Below the pieces are notes generated by a model. That model saw only the letters and a program-made list of their open reading frames with translations. It had not been told where the DNA came from and ran no database searches. From JAPUDQ01 sp964532145 (GTDB lineage: Bacteria; Patescibacteriota; Saccharimonadia; Saccharimonadales; Saccharimonadaceae), in assembly GCA_964532145.1 (NCBI GenBank), contig CAZHGM010000015.1, positions 1 through 21,281 of the forward strand: a stretch of 21,281 nt of DNA. Direction: 5' to 3'. A program made the position numbers and the translations under genes. This document shows, one piece after another, positions 1 through 7,033 of the stretch (the first letter of the stretch is position 1; each line of letters opens with the position of its first letter).

Positions 1-12
1 AAGGAGAATTAC

Positions 13-720
13 ATGAGTCACGAAGTTAATATTCACGAGGCCCAGACCAAAATTTTACGCGAATTACTGTTTTTACCAGAGGTGAATTTCGCCGCATTAC
101 AAAAAGCTTCAGGTCTAGAGAGTGACCACGATAAGTTTCATATCCGGCGATTGGTCGAACTCGGCTATGTTGAGAAGGCTGGCGCCAGGTATAGACTAAG
201 CGTTAAAGGCAAAGAGCATGCTAACAAACTTGATAACGATGCCGGGGTAACTGAGCGTCAGCCAAAGGTTGCTGTCATGCTTGTTATCGAACGTGAGCGT
301 GACGGAGTAATAGAATATTTATTGCAACAGCGTCGCAAACATCCGTATTTTGGGTATTGGAGCCCACCAACCGGCAAAATCCTTTGGGGTGAGTCGATCG
401 TTGAATGTGCCGCCCGCGAACTTAAAGAAGAAACCGGTCTAACGGGTAGTTTTGAATATCGCGGTATTAATCACGAGCGAGTTGTGCATGATAGCACGCA
501 TGAAATTATTGAGGATAAAATATTTCATTTGATGTTCTGCAATACTGTTCATGGTGTGCTAAAAGAGGAGTTTGACGGGGGCAAAAACGTCTGGCGGACA
601 CTAGATGAGATGCAGCATGAGCCGAAGCGCTATAAAAGTTTTGACCAGGAAATGCGAGCCGCCATAGACGGTGTATTACTAGGCGAGATCGTGCATCACT
701 ATAGTAATGGCGAGTTTTGA
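13..720 (+). CDS. NUDIX hydrolase with N-terminal winged-helix domain
   Basis: This 235-residue protein couples an N-terminal winged-helix-like domain (about residues 8-75) to a NUDIX fold (about 84-210). The NUDIX box is complete at residues 121-143: G121, E127, R135-E-L, E139-E140 and G142-L143, so it should bind a divalent metal and hydrolyse a nucleoside-diphosphate-linked substrate. The substrate cannot be told from sequence. The domain order is the reverse of NrtR-type regulators, which carry the DNA-binding part at the C-terminus, so it could be a ligand-sensing regulator or an enzyme with an added binding domain. The start is set by AAGGAG at 1-6, six bases before the ATG. It converges on the methyltransferase gene with a 2-bp gap. 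The NUDIX assignment is firm; the regulatory role is inference. Confidence 0.88.
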   Translation: MSHEVNIHEAQTKILRELLFLPEVNFAALQKASGLESDHDKFHIRRLVELGYVEKAGARYRLSVKGKEHANKLDNDAGVTERQPKVAVMLVIERERDGVIEYLLQQRRKHPYFGYWSPPTGKILWGESIVECAARELKEETGLTGSFEYRGINHERVVHDSTHEIIEDKIFHLMFCNTVHGVLKEEFDGGKNVWRTLDEMQHEPKRYKSFDQEMRAAIDGVLLGEIVHHYSNGEF

Positions 721-722
721 TG

Positions 723-2195
723 TTATAGTGCATTGAGTATGACAAGATGCTCGATATGGGGCGTACGAGGGAAAAAGTTGTAGCCTTGATGGTGAATAAT
801 CTGGTATTTTTCGAGTAATAGCTCGACGTCACGGGCTTGAGTGACGGGGTTGCAGCTGAGGTAGATGATGCGTGGTGGTTGTGCGCTCAGGAGGCGCTTG
901 ATAACGTCGGGGTGCAAGCCGGCTCGTGGCGGGTCGAGAATGACAATTGTGTCGGGTGTGATGTAGTCGAGCGCTTTTTCACTCGGGGCAAGTATCGCCT
1001 GGGATTGGTTTTTTTGATCTGTTATGTTTCGCTTCATTTCACGTACGGCATGTTCGTCAATCTCAACAAGTGTGCAACGATTACCGCCAATTGTTAGACC
1101 GATGGTACCAACTCCAGCATAGAGATCAACGACGTTGGTGGTCGGATCGAGCGAAGCGGCTGGTGCGACGACGAAATGCGCCATGTCACGTAGCGCCCGC
1201 TCGTAGACAGGGAGATTCACCTGAAAAAATCCTTCAGTCGCATAGCGGAATGGAATGCCTAAGATGGTGTCAGTGAGTACGATGTTGCCGAACGCTGCTA
1301 AACGTTCAGTGATGCGGCTAGCCGGACTGCGCGGATCGGAGTAGATGACTTCGCCGCCTTGTGCGGGGAGCATTTCTGCTTCTTCTATTGTGATAACGTG
1401 TGGTAACTTTTCTTTGGTGTACAGTTGCCAGACGCAATTTCCCTGCTGATCGCAGCGAATCAGCAAGGTTTTAAGCTGCCGTGCTGTGATGGCTTTTGAT
1501 TGTAGCAGATCGCGTATCTGACGAGCTAATACGTTGATTTCTTCATGCGCAAGTGATGTACCGCCAACAGGGACTTTTCCTTTGCCGCCGCGCCGGAAAA
1601 ATGACAGGTCTAGTTGCTCTTCTGTATGGATGCTCGCTTCCCGATTCTTCTTCAGCGAATTGTTAGGGTGCTCCCTCCCCTCAGGCCTTGCCACTCGTTC
1701 CGCCTCTAAAATTTTTGTTTCCTCCAAAGAATTTTGGGTGCTGCCCCGACTCGTATCACCCGAGACTAGTGAGGATCCGAACCAGCTGAATTCGATCTTA
1801 TTGCGATACCCATATAGTCGGTTGTCAGAATAAAGCGAAATATCTTGGGGTAATACAACCGAATGAAGCGAAAACGCTTGTTCTATCAGCTCGGCCTTAT
1901 GGCGTTGCTCGGCATCAAAACTCATAATTTGCCACGGACTTGTGCTCAAGTAGCTATCGACATCGACGGGAGCAATTCGTTCAGGCGATGGTGATATAAC
2001 CTCCGTGACGATACCTTCGACAAGTTTGGACTTCTTTTTGGTAGTACGGAATTCAACGGTTTCGCCAGGCAATCCACCCCAGGCAAGGGCCTTTTTACCA
2101 TTCTCTAGCGTACCAATCGTTTGCCCGCCGCCAACAATTGCTGTCAATTGGACAATATGCGATACTGAAGTACTGTCCTTTTCTTCTCTTCCCAT
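723..2195 (-). CDS. TRAM-domain RNA m5U methyltransferase (TrmA/RlmC/RlmD family)
   Basis: A class I SAM-dependent RNA (uracil-5-)methyltransferase of 490 residues acting on tRNA or 23S rRNA; which RNA is not decidable here. A TRAM domain lies at about residues 12-68, the SAM-binding VDLYAGVGTIG at 357-367, FFQVN at 323-327, DPPRAG at 421-426, the catalytic cysteine is C448 in SCNP, and the likely base is E482 in the C-terminal HIEH. The four cysteines that hold the 4Fe-4S cluster in RlmD-type enzymes are absent in the region after TRAM (about 75-100). Residues 141-195 are a hydrophilic insertion between two normally near-adjacent strands. It follows the TPM-domain gene by 34 nt on the same strand and is probably the last gene of the lemA operon. 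Family assignment is firm. Confidence 0.9.
   Translation of the reverse strand: MGREEKDSTSVSHIVQLTAIVGGGQTIGTLENGKKALAWGGLPGETVEFRTTKKKSKLVEGIVTEVISPSPERIAPVDVDSYLSTSPWQIMSFDAEQRHKAELIEQAFSLHSVVLPQDISLYSDNRLYGYRNKIEFSWFGSSLVSGDTSRGSTQNSLEETKILEAERVARPEGREHPNNSLKKNREASIHTEEQLDLSFFRRGGKGKVPVGGTSLAHEEINVLARQIRDLLQSKAITARQLKTLLIRCDQQGNCVWQLYTKEKLPHVITIEEAEMLPAQGGEVIYSDPRSPASRITERLAAFGNIVLTDTILGIPFRYATEGFFQVNLPVYERALRDMAHFVVAPAASLDPTTNVVDLYAGVGTIGLTIGGNRCTLVEIDEHAVREMKRNITDQKNQSQAILAPSEKALDYITPDTIVILDPPRAGLHPDVIKRLLSAQPPRIIYLSCNPVTQARDVELLLEKYQIIHHQGYNFFPRTPHIEHLVILNAL
1611..1775 (-). repeat. In-frame ~55-codon insertion within the RNA methyltransferase gene
   Basis: This stretch encodes residues 141-195 of the methyltransferase, a charged segment with no counterpart in the family as I know it; the normal strand resumes at LDLSFFRRGG. 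The block contains two imperfect direct repeats on the plus strand, 1657-1675 and 1729-1747, both beginning GAATT and containing GGGTGCT, with the GGGTGCT cores 70 bp apart. It keeps the reading frame. It may be an intragenic repeat element or a lineage-specific loop; the boundaries are estimates. Confidence 0.5.
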
Positions 2196-2229
2196 CTTTC
2201 AGTCTCTCGGTCTTTCCGTCTTACTTATA

Positions 2230-3144
2230 CTACCAGCTGCCGCTGCTGCCTCCGCCCGAGAATCCGCCGCCTCCGCCAAAACCACCCCAGCTTCCACCAC
2301 CACCCCCAGGGCTGCTGCCGCCCCAGCCTCCAGCCCACCATGACGGTGCTTCACCGCGGCGAATTGATTGCCGGTAGTTTTTGCTAACGAGGTAATCAAA
2401 TAACAGACCGAAGAACCCTGTGACAAATGCTGATACGAGTAATGTCGCAATTGTGCCGCTGATGAGTGCGCCGATGCCGAGCCCAAGTATGCCGCCAATG
2501 ATACCTCCGGGCCACCAGCGTTTACTGCGACCTAACATCGAGGCAAACCATGAGACTATCGTAACGAGCAAATATCCAGCGAAGACGAATAGTCCCAACC
2601 AATCATCAGCATTAGCTGCCGATATAGAAGAGGCTTGAAGTTGAGGATCATCGGTGGCATTGATTGCGAGTATCATTCCGTCAACACCCTCGCGGATACC
2701 CTGGTAATAATTACCCTGTTTGAACTGTGGAGTGATTCGATTACGGATAATCTGCCCGGCACGAGAATCAGTCAAATCACCCTCCAGTCCGGTACCGACT
2801 TCGATACGAAGTTTGCGGTCGTTGACTGATACGATGAGCAGCGCGCCGTTGTTTTTGCCTTCTTGCCCAATGCCCCAGTTTCTTGCAACGTTAAGACTGA
2901 AATTTTCGATGTAGTCGTTCTCAATGGAGGATACGGTCAGTATACCGATTTCCACTGAGGTCTGCTTTTCATAGCTGGCAAGCGTCGAATTAAGGTTGGC
3001 TTCCTGTTCATCACTGAGAATGTCGGCTTGGTCGACGATGTAGTCGCCGCCGGTAGGTGCTGGCGGAATCGGCGCCTCGGCACGTACTTGTCCCGGGTGA
3101 AATAAACAGAGACAAATGGAGGCAATGAATAGAAGCCGCTTCAT
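2230..3144 (-). CDS. TPM-domain membrane protein with Gly/Ser-rich tail (YgcG-like)
   Basis: A secreted and membrane-anchored protein of 304 residues. Residues 1-22 form a signal peptide ending in VRA. A TPM domain covers about 35-160, starting at DYIVDQADILS. One hydrophobic span follows at about 183-205 and a glycine-zipper-rich hydrophobic hairpin at about 213-255. The tail (275-304) is almost only Gly, Ser and Trp, a usual ending for this family. TPM proteins often sit next to LemA and have been linked to membrane or photosystem quality control elsewhere; the role here is unknown. It lies 9 nt downstream of lemA, and the ATG has no clear Shine-Dalgarno sequence, so translation is probably coupled to lemA. 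Confidence 0.88.
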   Translation of the reverse strand: MKRLLFIASICLCLFHPGQVRAEAPIPPAPTGGDYIVDQADILSDEQEANLNSTLASYEKQTSVEIGILTVSSIENDYIENFSLNVARNWGIGQEGKNNGALLIVSVNDRKLRIEVGTGLEGDLTDSRAGQIIRNRITPQFKQGNYYQGIREGVDGMILAINATDDPQLQASSISAANADDWLGLFVFAGYLLVTIVSWFASMLGRSKRWWPGGIIGGILGLGIGALISGTIATLLVSAFVTGFFGLLFDYLVSKNYRQSIRRGEAPSWWAGGWGGSSPGGGGGSWGGFGGGGGFSGGGSSGSW

Positions 3145-3153
3145 AGGCTGCTT

Positions 3154-3771
3154 TTACTGAGCCGGCGCTGGTTGTGTGGTATTGAAGTCAACTTTTGGAG
3201 CAGTTTGTGCATTTTGGTCGGCGGCAAAGTATGGGAACTGGTCAAATCCAAACAGAGCGGCAGAGATATTAGTCGGGAAACGCTGAATTTTGGCGTTGTA
3301 GACTTGGGCAGTTTTGCCATAATCGGCGCGCGCGACTTGGATTCGGTTTTCAGTTCCCTCGAGTTGTGTCATAAGGTCTTGAAAGGCGGCAGTTGATTTC
3401 AGGTCGGGATAATTTTCAGCGACCGCAATAAGTCGTCCGAGTGCTTGAGACAGTTCGCCTTGGGCATTTTGGTACTGCTGCAACTGCTCTGGAGTTGCTT
3501 TACTTGGGTCAATCGTAACCTGCGTCGCTTTGGCGCGGGCATCGATGACTTTTTGGAGTGTTTCTTGCTCGAAGTCGGCCGAGCCTTTGACCGTGTTGAC
3601 GAGGTTCGGCACCAGGTCGGCTCGCCGCTGGTACTGGCTTTGCAAATTGTTGATGGAGCCGCGTACGGTCTCACGGCTACTGACCAAGCCGTTGTAACTG
3701 CCTGCGAGCAGCAGCCCAAACAAAGCAATGACTGCCGCGATGATACCAAATAATGTCCAAGATCGTTTCAT
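3154..3771 (-). CDS. lemA: LemA family membrane protein
   Basis: A 205-residue LemA family protein. Residues 4-24 form a single N-terminal membrane span, followed by a helical LemA domain with the family-typical region around SQYQRRADLVPNLVNTVKG; the last 20 residues are Ala/Pro/Gln-rich. I place the start at 3771, because GGGAG lies just upstream (3777-3782) and the protein then begins with Met-Lys-Arg and the membrane span. A longer reading starting at 3852 would add 27 unrelated residues and run across the intergenic region. It heads a likely operon with the TPM-domain gene. The biochemical role of LemA is unknown. Confidence 0.92.
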   Translation of the reverse strand: MKRSWTLFGIIAAVIALFGLLLAGSYNGLVSSRETVRGSINNLQSQYQRRADLVPNLVNTVKGSADFEQETLQKVIDARAKATQVTIDPSKATPEQLQQYQNAQGELSQALGRLIAVAENYPDLKSTAAFQDLMTQLEGTENRIQVARADYGKTAQVYNAKIQRFPTNISAALFGFDQFPYFAADQNAQTAPKVDFNTTQPAPAQ

Positions 3772-3824
3772 ATTATCTCCCGTTAGATATAGATAAGTAT
3801 ACAAACACCCGAGCAAATTTACTA

Positions 3825-3853
3825 GTGACGTAGGACGGTCTGACCGATACAAT
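3825..3853 (+). promoter_or_regulatory. Promoter of the PAP2-like gene (leaderless)
   Basis: GTGACG at 3825-3830 and TACAAT at 3848-3853 are spaced by 17 bp. The -10 box ends six bases before the ATG at 3860, so transcription would begin on or next to the start codon. No Shine-Dalgarno sequence is present. It lies in the divergent intergenic region with lemA. Confidence 0.55.
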
Positions 3854-3859
3854 AACTAT

Positions 3860-4792
3860 ATGAATTTTAACCTAACGCGCATGATTGCCCGGCTGCGCGA
3901 TGAGTATCGGCGCGATCGATCACGCTTTGCACTTCGCGTGACAGTAGTACTGTTGGCGGTTGCACTGTTGTTTTTCAAACGGACATTTTGGACGCCTGAT
4001 ACACTGCTACTGATCGTGTTGATTATTGGCGTTGTCTTTGGCCGGACTCGTGAGTTTATTGTGCGTTTTGTGCCGTTTCTCGGCATGTTGGTGGTGTATG
4101 ACAGTATGCGGAGCTTCGCAGATGATTTGAACAAAAACGTACATTTTTGGGAGATGATCCGATTTGACCACTGGATAAGTGGCGGCGTGCTGCCGACAAC
4201 CGTCATGCAGAACTGGTGGTGGGAGGGGCGCGTTGGAGTATTAGAATTTTATTTCTATTTTCTCTATACGCTTCATTTTTTGGTACCGCTGATTGTTGGC
4301 CTGATGCTATGGAAATTCCGCCCGCGTTTGTATTGGCCGTTTGTTTGGTCGATCGTCGGTATTAGTTTTGCAGCATTCATCACCTATATCATCTTTCCGG
4401 CAGCCCCGCCGTGGATGGCCCGTGAACTTGGCTACATCGTCGAGCCGCTCCACCGCATTTCAAGTGACGTGTGGTGGGCGATGGGAATAACGAATTTCTC
4501 AGAAGTATATAAGAACTTGTCGCCTAATGCTGTCGCTGCCGTACCATCGCTGCACTCCGCCTACCCGCTGATTGCAACTGCGTTTATGATCAAAGGCTTT
4601 GGCTGGCGGCGCTGCGGCTGGTTGCTGCTCTACCCGCTATCTATGTGGATTGGTGTTGTTTATCTCGGCGAGCATTACGTCTTTGACGTCATTGCAGCAA
4701 TCGTGTTTGTAATCGTTGGATTATGGTGCGTGCGATATGGCTTTCGTTTGTGGCGGCGATATCACTACGAAAAAGGTCTTAAGAGAACTTGA
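3860..4792 (+). CDS. PAP2 superfamily / AUR1-like integral membrane protein
   Basis: A 310-residue polytopic protein with about six membrane spans and a basic N-terminal segment. It carries the PAP2 phosphatase signatures: PSLHS at 229-233 (H232) and GEHYVFDV at 270-277 (H272, D276). FPAAPPW at 179-185 is the motif found in the AUR1/inositol-phosphorylceramide-synthase branch of the superfamily. The likely chemistry is phospho-group hydrolysis or transfer on a lipid at the outer membrane face; the substrate is not known. The 3' end overlaps the convergent glycosyltransferase gene by 14 bp. The start at 3860 is supported by a promoter that places transcription at the ATG; a later Met at 3881 has no better signal. 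Confidence 0.85.
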   Translation: MNFNLTRMIARLRDEYRRDRSRFALRVTVVLLAVALLFFKRTFWTPDTLLLIVLIIGVVFGRTREFIVRFVPFLGMLVVYDSMRSFADDLNKNVHFWEMIRFDHWISGGVLPTTVMQNWWWEGRVGVLEFYFYFLYTLHFLVPLIVGLMLWKFRPRLYWPFVWSIVGISFAAFITYIIFPAAPPWMARELGYIVEPLHRISSDVWWAMGITNFSEVYKNLSPNAVAAVPSLHSAYPLIATAFMIKGFGWRRCGWLLLYPLSMWIGVVYLGEHYVFDVIAAIVFVIVGLWCVRYGFRLWRRYHYEKGLKRT

Positions 4793-6062
4793 CAGCTTGC
4801 TGACCGTCACGCTCAGGCGATACCCATGTTGCATGGGTTGGCTGCAGACGCAGGACTTTTTTGAAGTGAAAAACACATTTGATGATAGCAAACAACTGCA
4901 CAATATTCATGACATAGAATAGAAAATACATCGGCGGCGTGTAGAGTGTCATTTTGATTTTCTCGCGGCGTGGCATATGCTCGTCCGGCCATACATTCCA
5001 TAACAAGTAAAGCGTTATCATGCTATAGGCGCCTACAAAGGCCTGAGGAGTTAGCGCCAGATAGCTAAGGAATACGATATAACCTAGCAAAATTGGCTCG
5101 CATAGCACGATCAGCTCGCCTAAGAATGCAAATGGTATGCGATACCAGGTCAGTGCACGGCTGTATTTGGTGTTGCCGTTTAGGAACAGCTGGCGGTATT
5201 TTAGCAGGCTCTGCAAACTACCCAGTTTCCAGCGATAACGCTGGCGCAGGAGTGCTTTGAAGGTTTGAACACCCTCAGTCATTGCGACGACATCGGCACC
5301 GTAAACGAGTTTGTAGTGCTTGTTGCCGCGAGAGGCAATTTTGAGGCTCAACGCAATATCCTCAGTTTGAATATCGTCATCGTAGTAACCAACTTCCTGC
5401 AGCACGCTGCGACGATACGTCGAAGCAACGCCGCCGACGATAAACTCACTGTTGGTCACCGTGTAGAATTTCTTGGAGCGGTAACCGACCATGTACTCAA
5501 ATTTTTGCAGCAGTCCGAGCAGCGTTGTCGTGTGCAAGACACGGACGTTAGCAGCAACGCCAGCTACGGTCGGATCATCGTAGAAATAATCAACGGCGTT
5601 TTGAATTGCGTTCGGGTGGAGCACTGAGTCAGCGTCGAGTGTCATGACAAAATCGCCTCGTACGCCGCGGCGCAGCGCATAATTCAGCGCGCCAGCTTTG
5701 CCGACGTTTTTAATGCAGCGCAGTATTTCAATGGGACGCGTGAAGTCGCTGTGCTCGCGGATATAGTGCTTGACGATTTCGTAGGTCGCGTCAGTTGAGG
5801 CATCATCAATAACGATTATCTCAAGGTCGCGCATGCTGCTGCGGCGGACTGAATCCAGACAGCGGACAATTGATTTTTCTTCGTTGTGTGCTGGGATCAG
5901 TATCGTAGCGCGGCCGTTGCGGCGCAGTCGCTCGCGTTTGCGCTTTTCTTTTTTGAACACGCTCATGTCGTAGAAATTTGCCCCCATGATGTAAAGGCCG
6001 ATGTGGACCAAATTGGTAATGCTTACGAACATGAAGAGATAGAATAAAATTGCAAAAATCAT
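4779..6062 (-). CDS. Processive family 2 glycosyltransferase (HAS/PgaC/NodC-like)
   Basis: A membrane-embedded polysaccharide synthase of 427 residues. An N-terminal span (about 2-27) and a basic stretch lead into the GT2 domain: ILIPAHNEE at 54-62, IDDAST at 85-90, DAD at 143-145, TED at 233-235 and QRYRW at 274-278, the set expected in processive beta-glycan synthases. Three or so C-terminal spans follow from about 310 to 400. The start is the ATG at 6062, preceded six bases upstream by AAAGGTGG; a TTG at 6086 would overlap the sortase gene and lacks a binding site. The stop of the sortase gene lies 1 nt before this ATG, so the two are co-translated. With the nearby deacetylase it suggests an N-acetylhexosamine polymer; that is inference. 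Confidence 0.9.
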   Translation of the reverse strand: MIFAILFYLFMFVSITNLVHIGLYIMGANFYDMSVFKKEKRKRERLRRNGRATILIPAHNEEKSIVRCLDSVRRSSMRDLEIIVIDDASTDATYEIVKHYIREHSDFTRPIEILRCIKNVGKAGALNYALRRGVRGDFVMTLDADSVLHPNAIQNAVDYFYDDPTVAGVAANVRVLHTTTLLGLLQKFEYMVGYRSKKFYTVTNSEFIVGGVASTYRRSVLQEVGYYDDDIQTEDIALSLKIASRGNKHYKLVYGADVVAMTEGVQTFKALLRQRYRWKLGSLQSLLKYRQLFLNGNTKYSRALTWYRIPFAFLGELIVLCEPILLGYIVFLSYLALTPQAFVGAYSMITLYLLWNVWPDEHMPRREKIKMTLYTPPMYFLFYVMNIVQLFAIIKCVFHFKKVLRLQPTHATWVSPERDGQQAVKFS

Positions 6063-6063
6063 A

Positions 6064-6633
6064 TTAATCCACCTTTGTGAAATCAAATGTTAACATGTGG
6101 CGCTGTTCGTACCATAGGCCAGAGCACGTTTGTAGGGTAAGCACTGGGGAGTTATGCGGCTGCAAATATGCTGTACTGCGAGGGTCGACATCGGCAATTT
6201 CCCTAAGCGTGTAGGTGAAACGGTGATTATTATCAGTCGTGATTACAGCTGTGTCACCGACCTTAGCATCAACCAGTTTCGTAAATACTGCCCAACGGTT
6301 ATGACCGTAGATGAATGTGTTGCCCGTCTTGTTGTTTGGCTCAGACGTAATAGTCGCGAAATGAGCCTTTTCTTTTGATAGTGTCCATTCATGGGTTTTT
6401 TCATCGTAATACCCTGGGACAATATCAACAGCTACGCCAACACGTTCCACCTCGATATGTACTGGCGCGCCTTTTATTTCCGGAACTTCATTGACAATCG
6501 GCCTGGAAGTATCCTGACTCATCGCAACCACCGGAGTAGTGCGTGAGATACCTCGAAAGAGCACTGGTGTAGCGATGAGTATCCCTGCCAGTATCCATAA
6601 CAATCCGATTTTCATAATCAACGAATAATTCAT
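6064..6633 (-). CDS. Sortase (transpeptidase)
   Basis: A 189-residue sortase with one N-terminal membrane anchor (about 7-28). The catalytic triad is visible: H111 in YGHNRW, C170 in TLQTC and R178 in YEQRH. Sortases cut LPXTG-type signals between Thr and Gly and join the product to an amine acceptor outside the membrane. The class is uncertain; size and the single N-terminal anchor would suit class D or E. The start at 6633 has GGGGAGGA upstream with a spacing of about 10. The gene directly upstream encodes a small LPNTG protein, an obvious candidate substrate, and the GT2 gene begins 1 nt after its stop. Confidence 0.92.
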   Translation of the reverse strand: MNYSLIMKIGLLWILAGILIATPVLFRGISRTTPVVAMSQDTSRPIVNEVPEIKGAPVHIEVERVGVAVDIVPGYYDEKTHEWTLSKEKAHFATITSEPNNKTGNTFIYGHNRWAVFTKLVDAKVGDTAVITTDNNHRFTYTLREIADVDPRSTAYLQPHNSPVLTLQTCSGLWYEQRHMLTFDFTKVD

Positions 6634-6661
6634 AGTTGTGTAATCCTCCCCGAAAGAGTTG

Positions 6662-6693
6662 AGGCGAGCTATGCGGTATACCGCCGCTCGCCT
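6662..6693 (-). promoter_or_regulatory. Intercistronic stem-loop between LPXTG gene and sortase
   Basis: AGGCGAGC at 6662-6669 pairs with GCTCGCCT at 6686-6693, and the loop holds a second palindrome, GCGGTATACCGC at 6673-6684. There is no U-tract after the stem in the direction of transcription, so this is unlikely to be a strong terminator. It could limit read-through or protect the upstream mRNA 3' end so that the small substrate is made in excess over the sortase. Confidence 0.55.
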
Positions 6694-6719
6694 GCTCTTA
6701 AGATGGTTGACAGCGAGTG

Positions 6720-6893
6720 TTACGCCTTGTTAGCGCGTTTCGCTGCCTGGCGGACAGCTGTTGTTGCGATAATCGCCACTCCGACAAGCGTTGTGACAAC
6801 CGATGCTACAAGCAGAAGTTCGTTACCCCCGGTGTTCGGCAGTAGCGCAACGCCTGCAACTGTCGCGATTGGTCCAACTGGACTTTGGTACAT
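6720..6893 (-). CDS. LPXTG mini-protein, candidate sortase substrate
   Basis: A 57-residue protein made of almost nothing but a sorting signal: LPNTG at residues 18-22, a hydrophobic span at about 26-46 and a basic tail ending in KRANKA. The ATG at 6893 is fixed by AAGGAG seven bases upstream; a longer reading from 6935 adds 14 residues without support. There is no separate signal peptide, so the single span must itself insert with the N-terminus outside. If cut between T21 and G22 it would release a 21-residue hydrophobic peptide for transfer. It is the first gene behind a good promoter and is followed by the sortase, so the pairing of enzyme and substrate is likely. The function of the attached peptide is unknown. 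Confidence 0.85.
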   Translation of the reverse strand: MYQSPVGPIATVAGVALLPNTGGNELLLVASVVTTLVGVAIIATTAVRQAAKRANKA

Positions 6894-6977
6894 AGCTGTA
6901 CTCCTTATTACGTTTGTGTAAAGTCTGCCAAGCAATTGAACAGATGTCCATACAACTCCACAACTCTACTGTTTATT

Positions 6978-7006
6978 AGTATACACCAAAAATGCAAATT
7001 TGTAAA
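6978..7006 (-). promoter_or_regulatory. Promoter of the LPXTG-sortase-GT2 operon
   Basis: On the minus strand, TTTACA (7001-7006) and TATACT (6978-6983) are separated by exactly 17 bp. Transcription would start near 6971, leaving a 5' leader of roughly 80 nt before the ATG at 6893. The boxes lie just after the stop codon of the deacetylase gene, so the operon can be expressed independently of it. Confidence 0.7.
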
Positions 7007-7033
7007 GTTTATTTTTAAACAATATTTCTTATG

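Noticed and set aside
2250..2340. Glycine-codon-rich tract as a repeat element
   Set aside because: It encodes the Gly/Ser tail that is normal for TPM-domain proteins.
3399..3753. Alternative frames over lemA on both strands
   Set aside because: They are shadows of lemA, which has the clear family sequence and a Shine-Dalgarno-supported start.
6063..6086. TTG start for the GT2 gene at 6086
   Set aside because: It would place the strong AAAGGTGG ribosome site inside the gene; the ATG at 6062 has that site at the right distance.
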